DNA of 64,000 bases from Synergistaceae bacterium (GCA_017405525.1 JAFRAH010000002.1:1-64000); one strand, 5' to 3'. Positions 50,746-60,359 are shown, numbered from the stretch's first letter. Notes: generated by a model from the sequence alone, not told the origin. Numbers and translations: made by a program.

Positions 50746-52248
50746 TTAGTTACCTTCCCTGCGTTTTGCCTGCCAGTGCTTGTAGGTCTCCGTCTGTGTA
50801 ACGAACAGTACAACCAGCAACACGAACAGCGCGATTGATATGTAGCTCGTGAAGATACTCCCCAGCATTCCCATCACTGAGCCGCCCTGAAGCATTACTC
50901 CCCTGCGGTAATTCTCCTCGCAAAGCCTCGTCAGTATCACTCCGAGAACTATCGGTGCTATTGGGTAGTTGAACCGCTTGAGGAAGTAGCCTATTATTCC
51001 GAAACCGAACATCCAGAGAATATCATAGACGCTGTTACGTATCGCATAAGCACCTATAACCGAGAGTATCAGTATCGTGGGCATGAGTATACCCTTCGGG
51101 ACTTCAACAATCTTCGTGAACGCCTTAATGCCCGTAAGTCCGAACACAAGCAGGAAGAATGACGCAACCAGCAAGCTCGCCACAATGAGCCAGAACAGAT
51201 CCGGGGTCTGGGCTATGAGGTTGGGGCCCGGCCTGAGTCCCTGAATGGTCAGTGCACTGATGAGGACCGCCGTAACAGCATCACCGGGGATTCCCAGTGT
51301 CAGCATTGGGATGAACGCCCCGCCTATTGCCGCATTGTTCGCGCTCTCTGGTGCTATGATGCCCTCAACTGCTCCCTTCCCGAAAGGTGCTGAAGGATTG
51401 CGCACGCTCCTCTTGGCCTGGTCATAGCTCAGGAGTGCCGCAATATCCCCGCCTGCTCCGGGTAAAGCTCCCACTAACACGCCGATGATTGAGGACTTTA
51501 TCGTTAGCCCCAAGTACTTCAGAGACTCAGCCCATGAGGGAAGTATCTTGTCGACTTTCTGCTTTACGGGAGTTGCCTTCATGTCGGTAATCTGACTCAG
51601 TGCCTCAGATGCCCCGAACAGTCCTATCATTGCCACAACGTAATCTACTCCGCTGTTCAGGTACACAATGTTGAACGTGAAACGCTTTATCGCCGTCTGA
51701 CCATCAACACCGACACAGCCCAGGAATATACCGATACACCCGGCAATCAGTCCGAACCTCACCGACCTTCCCGACAATGAGCCGACCATCATCAAGCCCA
51801 TCAACGAGAGCATCAAGTAGTCGATTGAGTGGAAGTTACGTGCAATGCTAGCCACCAATGGAGCGCAGGTAGCCAGTGCCAAGACACCGAGCAATGTCCC
51901 GATGACTGACTGAGACGTTGCCAGACCCATAGCCTCACCAGCCCGTCCCTGTTTCGCCAGAGCATAGCCGTCAAGCGCAGTAGCCACTGCCGCAGGAGCA
52001 CCGGGGATGTTGAGGAGGATTGCCGACCTTGAGCCGCCGAAGACTGAGCCGACATACACGCCGACCATCACGGCAAGTGCTGAATGCTGCTCCCACCCGA
52101 ACGTGAACGAGACCAGCAGTGAGACCGCCATAGTCCCTGAGAGTCCGGGGATTGCCCCGACGTATACCCCCGCGCATGTTCCGGCAGCAACAAGGGCTAT
52201 AAGCCACGGTTCACGCAGCATAACTGACATGTAGGATAGTGCTTCCAT
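50746..52248 (-). CDS. tctA: tripartite tricarboxylate transporter permease TctA
   Basis: This is the large 500-residue permease of a TTT-family importer, with about twelve membrane helices. Family motifs include GAIPGLSGTMAVSLL, GGSRSAILLNIPGAPAAVATALDGY and the repeated GALPGAGGDIAALLSYDQAKR. It works with TctB and the binding protein TctC, whose genes lie directly upstream. The driving ion gradient is usually H+ or Na+. Confidence 0.95.
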   Translation of the reverse strand: MEALSYMSVMLREPWLIALVAAGTCAGVYVGAIPGLSGTMAVSLLVSFTFGWEQHSALAVMVGVYVGSVFGGSRSAILLNIPGAPAAVATALDGYALAKQGRAGEAMGLATSQSVIGTLLGVLALATCAPLVASIARNFHSIDYLMLSLMGLMMVGSLSGRSVRFGLIAGCIGIFLGCVGVDGQTAIKRFTFNIVYLNSGVDYVVAMIGLFGASEALSQITDMKATPVKQKVDKILPSWAESLKYLGLTIKSSIIGVLVGALPGAGGDIAALLSYDQAKRSVRNPSAPFGKGAVEGIIAPESANNAAIGGAFIPMLTLGIPGDAVTAVLISALTIQGLRPGPNLIAQTPDLFWLIVASLLVASFFLLVFGLTGIKAFTKIVEVPKGILMPTILILSVIGAYAIRNSVYDILWMFGFGIIGYFLKRFNYPIAPIVLGVILTRLCEENYRRGVMLQGGSVMGMLGSIFTSYISIALFVLLVVLFVTQTETYKHWQAKRREGN

Positions 52249-52266
52249 GATCTTAACCCCCTCCCT

Positions 52267-52833
52267 TTACGGAAATACGACGCTGAACAATACCCTGAAG
52301 ACCAGAACAATGAACGCCATCACTATGGCCGTCCACAGGATATTCTTCACGAAGTCCTTGCGCATCAGGTAGCACATTGAGATATACAGGAACGCCGGTG
52401 TAGCAATGTAGAAACTCACTCCCTCAACGAGTGCCACGCAATAGGCCACAATGAGGGCAAGCATGATGATCACGTTCAGGGGGAGGGCATAGGCCAGTGC
52501 CTTAGCGATTTTCTCGCCCATTCCCTTGACGCGGGACAGGGGGGTCGTCAGCTTGAAGTTCTCGATGACCGTCCACAGGGACATGATTACCCACAGAGCC
52601 GACACGAATACAGGGACAGCCGCCGCAGATGCAATTCTTGGGCCCCTCCTGAGTGAGATGCTGAACCAGAGATCTACCGAGAGTTTCAGCGCGACCATTC
52701 CCAGAATGAGGACAATGAACGAGAACACTTTTTCGCCAGCCTCAAGGGGATGCTCCTTAACCACGATTAGGTCATCAGTATTGACTTCAAGGTCAGGGTT
52801 AAGGTCCGGGTATTCTTCATTTACGTCTGCCAT
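52267..52833 (-). CDS. tctB: tripartite tricarboxylate transporter small subunit TctB
   Basis: This 188-residue membrane protein has four or five helices and a hydrophilic acidic N-terminus of about 30 residues. It matches the poorly conserved TctB family by size, topology and position between tctC and tctA. It lies 18 bases before tctA. Confidence 0.85.
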   Translation of the reverse strand: MADVNEEYPDLNPDLEVNTDDLIVVKEHPLEAGEKVFSFIVLILGMVALKLSVDLWFSISLRRGPRIASAAAVPVFVSALWVIMSLWTVIENFKLTTPLSRVKGMGEKIAKALAYALPLNVIIMLALIVAYCVALVEGVSFYIATPAFLYISMCYLMRKDFVKNILWTAIVMAFIVLVFRVLFSVVFP

Positions 52834-52864
52834 GAAATTTTTTCACCTCTTCAGAAAAACTTAA

Positions 52865-52893
52865 TCCCCCGACAAAATCACAAGGTCAGGGGA
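52865..52893 (-). terminator. intercistronic hairpin between tctC and tctB
   Basis: On the minus strand TCCCCTGAC (52893-52885) pairs with GTCGGGGGA (52873-52865) with one G-T, then TTAAGTTTTTC. It is probably a partial terminator or 3' stabiliser that lets the binding protein be made in excess of the permease. Confidence 0.65.
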
Positions 52894-52905
52894 TGGTTTA
52901 GTGCC

Positions 52906-53862
52906 TTACTCCAATGCGCCGGAGTTCTTGAGTGCGTTGACGGTGTTCTCACGCCATGAGGAGATATACTTTGCGGCCTCCTCACCTGAATAACCCAAGA
53001 AGTTGATGTTGAAGTTCGCGAGGACTTTCTGGTAGCTCTCCTGCGGTCCGGCTTTCGTGAACGCTTCCGAGAGCTTGGCGATTACTCCCGCGTCAGTACC
53101 CTTCTTCACGAACACGCCATAGAACGGCCCCCAAGGAAGATATTTCGCGAAGTCAGGATATTCTGCCGTTACCAGCGGCACGTCGGGCATAACGTCAACC
53201 TTCTTTGTGGAGAGGAGGCAAAGGAACTTGAGATCCCCGGCCTTCCAGTCCTCAATGCCTGACTGTATCTTGCAGACCGTGAAATCACATTCGCCGTTCA
53301 TGACCGCAGTCTTTGCGCTTGCGTCGCTGTCATAGGGTATCTGAAGGAACATTGCCCCGGTTATGTCGGTGATGAATGCCCCGACCTCCCAAGGAAGTCC
53401 GCCGGTTCCTGTCGTTGAGATTTTGAGCGTCCAGGGAGCTTTTTTCGCCGCGTCAATAATCTCGGTGAATGACTTGTAGGGTGAGTTCTTGCCGACTACT
53501 ATACCCACGACCTCATCACCGATCAGATATACACAGTCAAAGTTGCTGTAGGTGAGCTCTGAGATTTCGAGGATGTCATAGAGTGCGGGGTTCTCTGCGC
53601 CCATGAGGAGGGTATAGCCGTCAGTCGGGGCATCATAGACGTACTGGGTAGCGATTGAGCCGGTTGCGCCGGTCATGTTCTGGATGATGATGGATTTTCC
53701 GAGGGACTGCTCAGCGAGTGCCGAGAGGGGGCGCATGAGTGAGTCAGTTCCGCCGCCTGCTCCCCACTGAACTACGCCGGTGATGTTCTGTGCGGGGTAA
53801 TCTGCCGCAACTGCCGGGAAAGCGAACAAGACAACGAGAAACAATGCGAGAATTTTTCTCAT
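52906..53862 (-). CDS. tctC: tripartite tricarboxylate transporter substrate-binding protein TctC
   Basis: This 318-residue exported binding protein has a clear signal peptide (MRKILALFLVVLFAFPAVAA) and the TctC pattern: VQWGAGGGTDSLMRP near the N-terminus, NMTGATGSIATQYV, and ISTTGTGGLPWEVGAF in the middle. It captures a carboxylic acid outside the membrane. The precise ligand cannot be read. It is the first gene of tctC-tctB-tctA, under the extended -10 at 53943-53951. Confidence 0.93.
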   Translation of the reverse strand: MRKILALFLVVLFAFPAVAADYPAQNITGVVQWGAGGGTDSLMRPLSALAEQSLGKSIIIQNMTGATGSIATQYVYDAPTDGYTLLMGAENPALYDILEISELTYSNFDCVYLIGDEVVGIVVGKNSPYKSFTEIIDAAKKAPWTLKISTTGTGGLPWEVGAFITDITGAMFLQIPYDSDASAKTAVMNGECDFTVCKIQSGIEDWKAGDLKFLCLLSTKKVDVMPDVPLVTAEYPDFAKYLPWGPFYGVFVKKGTDAGVIAKLSEAFTKAGPQESYQKVLANFNINFLGYSGEEAAKYISSWRENTVNALKNSGALE

Positions 53863-53942
53863 GGTGAAACAATACCTCCTGAATAAATTAGATTGGGTGT
53901 GAATGAATTTGAATGTGTGTGATAAATCTTGAACTTGTGGAA

Positions 53943-53951
53943 ATTATAGCA
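53943..53951 (-). promoter_or_regulatory. extended -10 promoter TGCTATAAT for tctC
   Basis: The minus strand reads GCGTGCTATAAT, 80 bases before the tctC start. No -35 match is visible. Confidence 0.55.
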
Positions 53952-53975
53952 CGCAGTATAAATTTTTTCCCGCCT

Positions 53976-54632
53976 TCACTCCTTCATCAGCCTCACGTGA
54001 AGCATCATCCTCTCGTGAACGTCGCCCCTCCTGTAGGAACAGCAACGCTCATCCTCCAGGGTATCTATTCCCGAAAGAGTGATATTGTCCTCCACAAGTC
54101 CGCAGTCCCTCAACTGTGCGTGTATCTCACCTGCAAGGTCAAAATATACGCGTTCACCGTCAACGTCGTAATTCTCCCGGTGGAAGGCATTAACCCCCCT
54201 CACTGTCCATTCCTCGCCTGACTTCCTGAAGTACTCCCGCCCAATACATGGCCCTACCCACGCATGAGCACCGTTCACCTCGTCATGGCCGAAAAGTCCC
54301 CTGATGAGTCCGAGCCCTTCACTGGAGATGTTGAGGACAGTACCCTTGTAGCCTGAATGAAGTATCATGACCCACGAGCTACCCCATAGCATTACCGGGG
54401 TACAGTCGGCAAATCTCAGTGATGCCCCGGCTCTTGAGGTGGTGAGCAGCACACCGTCAGCTTCAGGACGTGAAGGCAGGATGTATTCCGGGAAGTTGGC
54501 GGCGTTGATGGTGATGATGTTTTTTCCGTGAACCTGTGAGGGCATGACGTGAGGAAGGGCGTTAATCCCTTGCGTCTCTTCACTCTTCATGAAGAAATTT
54601 GCGGCTACATGGCCGGGTGTTGGTATTCTCAT
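53976..54632 (-). CDS. pgeF: laccase-domain protein, PgeF/YfiH family
   Basis: This 218-residue protein is of the multicopper-like PgeF family (DUF152), proposed to edit peptidoglycan precursors or act on purine nucleosides. Visible motifs are [14 protein letters not shown], the metal Cys in [20 protein letters not shown] (HAGWRGT in most members) and GPCIGREYF. It is slightly short at the N-terminus compared with the usual 240-260 residues. The start overlaps the macro-domain gene stop by 4 bases. Confidence 0.9.
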   Translation of the reverse strand: MRIPTPGHVAANFFMKSEETQGINALPHVMPSQVHGKNIITINAANFPEYILPSRPEADGVLLTTSRAGASLRFADCTPVMLWGSSWVMILHSGYKGTVLNISSEGLGLIRGLFGHDEVNGAHAWVGPCIGREYFRKSGEEWTVRGVNAFHRENYDVDGERVYFDLAGEIHAQLRDCGLVEDNITLSGIDTLEDERCCSYRRGDVHERMMLHVRLMKE

Positions 54633-55135
54633 GAGACAAGCTCCGGGAAATTTTCGCGGGCAATCCTGAGCAGCTCATCGTCAAGAACAGCTATAGTGAT
54701 GTCCATCTCGTTACCTGTCAGGAAAGAAAGTATCTCGTTCACTGCCACAGTAAGAGCTTCAGCCTTTGGGTAGCCGTAAATTCCAGCGGAGATTAACGGG
54801 AAAGCGAGGGACTTGCAGTTTTTCTCTTTCGCCAGACGCAGAGCATTAACGTAGCACGAGGTGAGTAGTCCCCTTTCCCCCTTCATGCCTCCCTGCCATC
54901 TTGGACCGACTGCATGGATCACGAACTTTGCCGGAAGATTGTAGCCCCCGGTGATTTTCGCCTGCCCCGTATGACAGCCTCCCAGTGTCCTGCACTCATT
55001 GAGGAGCTCCTTCCCTGCTGCACGGTGTATTGCCCCGTCAACCCCACCGCCTCCAAGAAGTGAAGAGTTAGCGGCGTTCACTATTGCGTCAACTTTCAGC
55101 GTGGTAATGTCAGCCTTGATTATCCTTAGTGGCAT
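54629..55135 (-). CDS. macro-domain protein (O-acetyl-ADP-ribose deacetylase type)
   Basis: This 168-residue stand-alone macro domain binds or hydrolyses ADP-ribose derivatives. The family motifs [46 protein letters not shown] and [12 protein letters not shown] are complete. It is cotranscribed with pgeF and divergent from the AEC carrier. Confidence 0.95.
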   Translation of the reverse strand: MPLRIIKADITTLKVDAIVNAANSSLLGGGGVDGAIHRAAGKELLNECRTLGGCHTGQAKITGGYNLPAKFVIHAVGPRWQGGMKGERGLLTSCYVNALRLAKEKNCKSLAFPLISAGIYGYPKAEALTVAVNEILSFLTGNEMDITIAVLDDELLRIARENFPELVS

Positions 55136-55152
55136 TTTGTATCCTCCTTGTG

Positions 55153-55161
55153 TGCTACAAT
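55153..55161 (+). promoter_or_regulatory. extended -10 promoter TGCTACAAT
   Basis: GTGTGCTACAAT lies 31 bases before the AEC carrier start and would also drive metH. Confidence 0.5.
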
Positions 55162-55192
55162 CCTTGAAATTCTGTGATGGGGGAAATTTTAC

Positions 55193-56137
55193 ATGAACTT
55201 AGACTTTTTCGCAGTACTCTCAAACCTCATAAGCCTCTTTGCGTTAATTGCAGTAGGATACATAGCGGCACGTTCGGGAGTCGTCAAGCCTGAAGCAACC
55301 GCCGCATTCTCCGCGCTCCTCATGAAGGTAACTCTTCCCTGCACCATCTTCATATCACTCGTACAGCGCGAATATGACCCGGCATTCATTCAAGACAGCC
55401 TGACGATAATTTTTGCGGGGCTTGTGGTGTTTCCGGCCATGACGTACATTGCCCGGTACATTGCCGTTATTCTTGGAGTCCCGAAGAATTGCCGGGGGGT
55501 ATGGGCGTTTCTTTGTGCGTTCACGAATTCGGGGTTTATGGGTTTCCCGATAGCCTACTCACTTTTTGGTGCTGAAGGTCTGGCACTGTCGGTGATGCTG
55601 AACATTGCCTTCAACATGACGATATTCACTGTCGGAGCACTGGAGATCAGCCGGGACAACCCGGAGCATGAAGGTGAGGGGCTCAACGTCAAATCAATCA
55701 TCTTCAGCGGCATCAATGCGGCTACACTCTTGAGCCTTGTGTTCTATTTCGGGGGGATAAAGCTCCCTCAGACTGTGGCAACTCCCATCACTATGATTTC
55801 AGGGATAACTACACCGCTCTCAATGATGATTGTAGGGATGACACTTGAACACTCGAAGGCATCCGACATACTCAAGGACATTCACGCGTGGACTTGTACG
55901 GCTATGAGGCTGTTCGTTTTCCCGATAGCTTTGTGCCTCCTCCTGAAGGTTCTGCCCATAAGCTCAAACCCTCTGGTAGGTGCTGTACTGGTTATTGTTG
56001 TGGCGATGCCGGGGGCTAGTATCACCGTCCCGTTGTGTGAGACGTATCACGGGAACATAGACTTTGCGGCTGAGGCAATGTTCATCCAGAATATACTGTG
56101 TATGCTGAGCATCCCTGTAGTATGCATGATGCTCTAA
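55193..56137 (+). CDS. AEC-family transporter (auxin efflux carrier fold)
   Basis: This 314-residue protein has ten predicted membrane helices. It begins [28 protein letters not shown] and contains a middle [18 protein letters not shown], both typical of AEC carriers, which export or take up organic acids such as malate or malonate. The start is ATG 55193. It lies 14 bases before metH, probably in one unit. Confidence 0.92.
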   Translation: MNLDFFAVLSNLISLFALIAVGYIAARSGVVKPEATAAFSALLMKVTLPCTIFISLVQREYDPAFIQDSLTIIFAGLVVFPAMTYIARYIAVILGVPKNCRGVWAFLCAFTNSGFMGFPIAYSLFGAEGLALSVMLNIAFNMTIFTVGALEISRDNPEHEGEGLNVKSIIFSGINAATLLSLVFYFGGIKLPQTVATPITMISGITTPLSMMIVGMTLEHSKASDILKDIHAWTCTAMRLFVFPIALCLLLKVLPISSNPLVGAVLVIVVAMPGASITVPLCETYHGNIDFAAEAMFIQNILCMLSIPVVCMML

Positions 56138-56151
56138 AAGGAGGAGTTACT

Positions 56152-58557
56152 ATGTTCAAGTTCAACCCGGAAAAAATATACTTCTTTGACGGCGCAATGG
56201 GTACGATGCTCCAGTCTAGGGGGCTCAAGCTCCGGGAGATCCCCGAAATCCTCAACCTCACCAGCCCTGAGCTCATAGGCTCAATTCACCGTGAATATGT
56301 CTCTTCAGGCTCAGACTTCATCACGGCAAACACATTCGGAGCAAACAGGTTCAAGCTCAGCAAGTCAGGCCACACAGTCCAGGAAGTCATCACTGCTGGG
56401 CTCAATATAGCGCGTGAGGTTACGGCGGGAAGTGGTGCACTCGTTGCGCTGGATATTGGGGCAACAGGTCGGGTTATGTCCCCGGCAGGTGATGCATCGT
56501 TCAGCGAGGTCTATGATGCAGTCGCTGAGATGGTCATTGCCGGGAAAAATCTGTGTGATGTGATACTCCTTGAGACATTCACGGACTTGTACGAGCTCAA
56601 GGCGGCGGTACTTGCGGCACGTGAGAACTCAGACCTTCCCATTTTCGCCACAATGAGCTTTGAGGAGTCAGGCCGTACGTTCTTCGGGGCAAGCATCGAG
56701 GCCATGACCGCAACACTTGAGGGCTTGGGGCTGACTGCTCTTGGGGTCAACTGCTCACTTGGGCCTTCACAGCTTGTGCCGCTGGTTGAGCGTCTGTGCA
56801 GGTGCTCACACATTCCCGTGATGGTTCAGCCAAACGCCGGCCTGCCGGTAATGCGGGACGGTACAGCACACTATGACGTTACGCCCGGTGAGTTCGCTGA
56901 GGTCTCGTGCAAGTTCGCGGAGATGGGAGCGTCAATACTCGGAGGCTGTTGCGGAACTACCCCGGAACATATCGCCATGATGAAGAGTGCCGTAATCTCC
57001 CGGACTTCAGGCCATGCAGTGAGTCGTGATGTCCCGGAAGATACATGCGTTTGTTCGCCGTCAAAGGTCGTAACGTTCGGGCGGAAGTTCGTAGTTATTG
57101 GCGAGCGTCTCAACCCCACAGGAAAGAAGATGCTACAGAAGGCATTACGTGAGGGCAATATAGACTATCTCCTTAAGGAGGCCGTGAAACAGCAGGAACA
57201 GGGCGCGGATATACTCGACCTTAACGCCGGACTTCCTGACATTGACGAACCCGAAGTGCTGACACACTCACTGACGGAAATCCAGGGCATCGTGAACCTT
57301 CCCATACAGATAGACAGCTCAGACCATAACGCCCTGGAAGCCGCCGCAAGACTCTACAACGGAAAGCCGCTCTTGAACTCGGTGAACGGTAAAGCCTCAA
57401 GCCTTGAACACGTCCTGCCTGTCGCGAAGAAGTACGGTGCCTGCGTGCTGGGTCTCACTCTCGACGATGGGGGAATACCTGAGACAGCAGAGGCCAGGTT
57501 TGAGGTTGCCCGCCGGATTGTCGACATGGCCGAAGCTCTGGGCATCCCCCGCCGTAACATCCTGATAGACTGCCTCACTCTCACAGCATCAGCTCAGCAG
57601 AAGCTAGTACCTGAGACACTGAAGGCTATTCGCATGGTCAAGGAAGAATTAGGCGTGCGTACTATCTTGGGCTTGAGCAACGTATCATTCGGGTTGCCAC
57701 GTAGGCCGCTCGTGAACCGTACAATGATGATGGCGGCGATAATGCAGGGACTTGACGGTGCAATCATCAACCCAGGAGATACTGACCTAAAAGAGACGTT
57801 ATGCGCGTGGAACTTGCTTTCAGGCGGTGAACAGGAGATGCAGGACTACATAGCCTACTGTGAGAAGCACCCCGCAGCTACAGCCACAGCATCATCATCA
57901 ACCCACTCAACCACTGCCGCAACTCCCAGTGATGCCCCCGGAGGACTGAACTCGGCAATCATGAAGGGGCTCAAGGACGAAGCCGCTAACATGACCCGCG
58001 AGATGCTCAAGGACAAGAAGCCCCTAGACATTATCGAGGGTAATATAGTCCCTGCACTCGACAATGTGGGAAAAGAATACGAGGCAGGCAGGCTCTTCCT
58101 CCCACAGCTCATAAAGTCAGCGGAGGCCGCAAAGTCAGCGTTTGAGGTCTTGTCGCTCAACATGGAGAAGTCAGGCGGCACAGGAAAGGCTAAGGGCCCG
58201 GTAATTCTTGCGACGGTTTACGGGGACGTTCACGACATCGGGAAAAATATAGTCCGTACGATTTTCGAGAACTACAACTTTGACGTTATAGACCTCGGAA
58301 AAGACGTTCCACCTGAAAAAATAGTCGAAGCCGTAAAAAGCAGGGGGGTTAATGTCGTCGGACTTAGTGCCCTGATGACCACAACAGTAGCGAGCATGAA
58401 GGAGACCATCACGAGGCTGAAGGAGTCCTGTCCTGACGTTAAGGTTATTGCCGGTGGTGCTGTCCTTACGCCTGAACTTGCAGGTTATGCCGGGGCTGAC
58501 TACTATGCACGGGACGCAATGGAAGGTGTCAGGATAATATCAGGGCTCATTGAGTGA
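56152..58557 (+). CDS. metH: B12-dependent methionine synthase, short form
   Basis: MetH transfers a methyl group from methyltetrahydrofolate through cobalamin to homocysteine. The 801-residue protein has a homocysteine domain with zinc ligands C201 and C266-C267 (GGCCGTT), a pterin-binding domain (about 315-560), a Thr/Ser/Ala-rich linker and a cobalamin domain with D692-x-H694-x-x-G697. The SAM-dependent reactivation domain is missing, as in many anaerobes. The frame is open from 56098, but AGGAGG 7 bases before ATG 56152 fixes the start. Confidence 0.96.
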   Translation: MFKFNPEKIYFFDGAMGTMLQSRGLKLREIPEILNLTSPELIGSIHREYVSSGSDFITANTFGANRFKLSKSGHTVQEVITAGLNIAREVTAGSGALVALDIGATGRVMSPAGDASFSEVYDAVAEMVIAGKNLCDVILLETFTDLYELKAAVLAARENSDLPIFATMSFEESGRTFFGASIEAMTATLEGLGLTALGVNCSLGPSQLVPLVERLCRCSHIPVMVQPNAGLPVMRDGTAHYDVTPGEFAEVSCKFAEMGASILGGCCGTTPEHIAMMKSAVISRTSGHAVSRDVPEDTCVCSPSKVVTFGRKFVVIGERLNPTGKKMLQKALREGNIDYLLKEAVKQQEQGADILDLNAGLPDIDEPEVLTHSLTEIQGIVNLPIQIDSSDHNALEAAARLYNGKPLLNSVNGKASSLEHVLPVAKKYGACVLGLTLDDGGIPETAEARFEVARRIVDMAEALGIPRRNILIDCLTLTASAQQKLVPETLKAIRMVKEELGVRTILGLSNVSFGLPRRPLVNRTMMMAAIMQGLDGAIINPGDTDLKETLCAWNLLSGGEQEMQDYIAYCEKHPAATATASSSTHSTTAATPSDAPGGLNSAIMKGLKDEAANMTREMLKDKKPLDIIEGNIVPALDNVGKEYEAGRLFLPQLIKSAEAAKSAFEVLSLNMEKSGGTGKAKGPVILATVYGDVHDIGKNIVRTIFENYNFDVIDLGKDVPPEKIVEAVKSRGVNVVGLSALMTTTVASMKETITRLKESCPDVKVIAGGAVLTPELAGYAGADYYARDAMEGVRIISGLIE

Positions 58558-58590
58558 GTGAAAGGGCAAAAGGCAAAAGCAAAAAGAAAA

Positions 58591-58628
58591 CCCTCCGGTC
58601 TTTGAGGCCAGAGGGCAATTTTTTTTTT
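58591..58628 (+). terminator. terminator after metH
   Basis: CCCTCCGGTC (58591-58600) pairs with GGCCAGAGGG (58606-58615) with one mismatch and one G-T, followed by a run of T to 58628. Confidence 0.8.
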
Positions 58629-58644
58629 CGGCCATGAAACTCAT

Positions 58645-59022
58645 CTAGTCCCACGTCGCGTAGAAGTCGGAGTCAACCCAGAACTGAGTGATCCGGGAAA
58701 GGTCAATGTCCCTCCACTGATGCCAGCTGTCATCGCCATAGTATACCCGGATGTCCCACTTCCTAGTGCCGGTGTTGTTGCGCATACGGCGTGAGTTGCT
58801 GGTGTCTATCCTGATGTTGTAGCCACTCCTTAGGGGACGGACGTTTACCCTGTCAGTGTTGCCGTTCCACTTGCTTGCACCGTGAGGGCTGACCCATATC
58901 TGCTTGAACGTCCAGCCGCTCTCGTTGTAGATCGTGAAGTTGAGGTTGTAGGCTGAAGCTGCCCCTGCCATTACTGCCGCAAGAAGCATTGCGAGGATAA
59001 AGCTCTTCATCATCTTCATCAT
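58645..59022 (-). CDS. small secreted protein of unknown function
   Basis: This 125-residue protein has a classic signal peptide (MMKMMKSFILAMLLAAVMAGAASA) and a mature part of about 100 residues. It is rich in Trp, Tyr, Arg and Asn, with a likely beta structure (NFTIYNESGWTFKQIWVSP, WDIRVYYGDDSW). I do not recognise a family. The ribosome binding site AAGGAGGTGA is perfect and sits 8 bases before the ATG, so high expression is likely. It is a single-gene unit under the TGCTATAAT at 59132-59140. Confidence 0.88.
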   Translation of the reverse strand: MMKMMKSFILAMLLAAVMAGAASAYNLNFTIYNESGWTFKQIWVSPHGASKWNGNTDRVNVRPLRSGYNIRIDTSNSRRMRNNTGTRKWDIRVYYGDDSWHQWRDIDLSRITQFWVDSDFYATWD

Positions 59023-59344
59023 TGTATGTTCACCTCCTTATCTTGAGGTTGTGTTGCCTGCCGGAGTTGCTTTTCCCTTAACGCCTGTATGTTTGAGTTA
59101 GTGCCTGAAATTTTATGTCGGTATGGCCGGTATTATAGCACTTACTATTTTTTTTGCCCGCCTGTCATTTTTTCAGTGTGGCTGAATTATATAATGCTAG
59201 GAATGAAATAAATTGCCTTCTTGTCAGTCAGCCATGAAAAACACCGCTGTATAATTCCCAATTCGTGCGGAAGTTTAGCGGCGGGTTGTATAATGTCCCC
59301 ATCATTCACCAAAAATTTCACACCCAAAAAAGGAGATGCTCGAC
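59023..59344. promoter_or_regulatory. 322-bp divergent promoter region without genes
   Basis: On the minus strand TGCTATAAT (59140-59132) serves the gene at 58645-59022. On the plus strand there are three TATAAT boxes at 59190-59195, 59250-59255 and 59289-59294, any of which may drive the gene at 59345. The last two have the form TGTATAAT, as before pyk and nadE. I see no conserved RNA structure or small gene here. Confidence 0.55.
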
Positions 59345-60250
59345 ATGAAATTTTCCCGTACCTTCCTGATTGCCTCTGTCCTAATTTTCCTCATGGCCGC
59401 AACGTCAGCATTCGGGGCCTCAAGAAAACCGTCAAGACCTTCAAGGCCAGCCCCTGCAAGACACAGCACCCTTGAAGACTGGAGGCTTGATGACAGGTTC
59501 AGGCCCTCAGTAACTCTCAGGCTCAACAACGGAAGAAGGGTTACCCTGGTTTTCGACCGGGACGGTAGCAGGCTCATACTCCAAGACAAACAGGAGCCTA
59601 TCCCCGAAGGAACTCGTTTCACCGTCCCGCAAAACTACATGGCCTACTGCAACTACTACCACACCGAGCTAGTCAGCGGCCGGGCCTCACGAGTTGAGGA
59701 CGGCAACGGGGTCTTGATGACACAGTACGAGCAGGGTTCAACGGTGTCATACATACGGCCTTCCGGGCTCATCATGGTGAGTTACGCGGACATAGCGGCA
59801 AGCAACTTCAGAGCCTCGACAGTCCCAGAGGAGACCTTCACGGGCGAAAAGGAAGGCGAGGGAAAACACGACGATAATGACGACGATGACGATGACGATG
59901 ACCGCTACAGGCCGGACCCTCACGATTTCGAGAACAGGTCAGTGAAGCCGGAGGACGTGGTGAAGAAGTATGACCTCCCCGATGACGTGAAGGCATCAAT
60001 AATTCACCGGCACAAGGAAGCACAGAAGCTCCTCAGCAGGAAGGAAAGGCTTGAAGTCTATTCCCGGATATTCAGGGATCACAGGGAAGATTACCTTGCG
60101 GCATATTATGCGGCACTTGCTGAGTTCGAGATGGGACACGGGCCGCGTTCAATGGAATGGTGCGACAGGGCACTTGAGATAAACCCGCTCTATCTTCCGG
60201 CAAAACAACTAAGGAAACGCGCGGAAGGTCTCACGAAAAAAGTGGGCTAA
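59345..60250 (+). CDS. exported acidic protein with TPR-like C-terminus
   Basis: This 301-residue protein has a signal peptide (cut near residue 25, SAFGA), a Pro/Arg-rich stretch and a beta-rich domain (50-160). An acidic segment at 175-186 (HDDN followed by eight Asp) comes next, then a helical C-terminus whose last 45 residues resemble one TPR unit (AAYYAALAEFEMG...ALEINPLYLPA). AAAGGAG touches ATG 59336 but is 9 bases from ATG 59345, so the latter is chosen. The Asp run may bind calcium. I recognise no family. Confidence 0.82.
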   Translation: MKFSRTFLIASVLIFLMAATSAFGASRKPSRPSRPAPARHSTLEDWRLDDRFRPSVTLRLNNGRRVTLVFDRDGSRLILQDKQEPIPEGTRFTVPQNYMAYCNYYHTELVSGRASRVEDGNGVLMTQYEQGSTVSYIRPSGLIMVSYADIAASNFRASTVPEETFTGEKEGEGKHDDNDDDDDDDDRYRPDPHDFENRSVKPEDVVKKYDLPDDVKASIIHRHKEAQKLLSRKERLEVYSRIFRDHREDYLAAYYAALAEFEMGHGPRSMEWCDRALEINPLYLPAKQLRKRAEGLTKKVG

Positions 60251-60263
60251 TTAGAATTAGGCG

Positions 60264-60296
60264 GCCTCCCAAATTAACGGGGGGCTGATTTTTTTT
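60264..60296 (+). terminator. terminator after the TPR-like gene
   Basis: GCCTCCC (60264-60270) pairs with GGGGGGC (60279-60285) with one G-T, then TGATTTTTTTT. Confidence 0.8.
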
Positions 60297-60305
60297 GCGT
60301 GAGTG

Positions 60306-60311
60306 TATAAT
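60306..60311 (+). promoter_or_regulatory. nadE -10 box TATAAT
   Basis: GTGTATAAT lies 49 bases before the nadE TTG, just after the upstream terminator. No convincing -35 is present. Confidence 0.45.
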
Positions 60312-60359
60312 ACTGACTGAATATTTATCCACCACAAACAAGAGAGGAATCACAAAGAC

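Noticed and set aside
55135-56151. Cobalamin riboswitch before the metH unit
   Set aside because: The leader between the extended -10 and the AEC start is about 30 bases, too short, and no B12-box-like sequence was seen.
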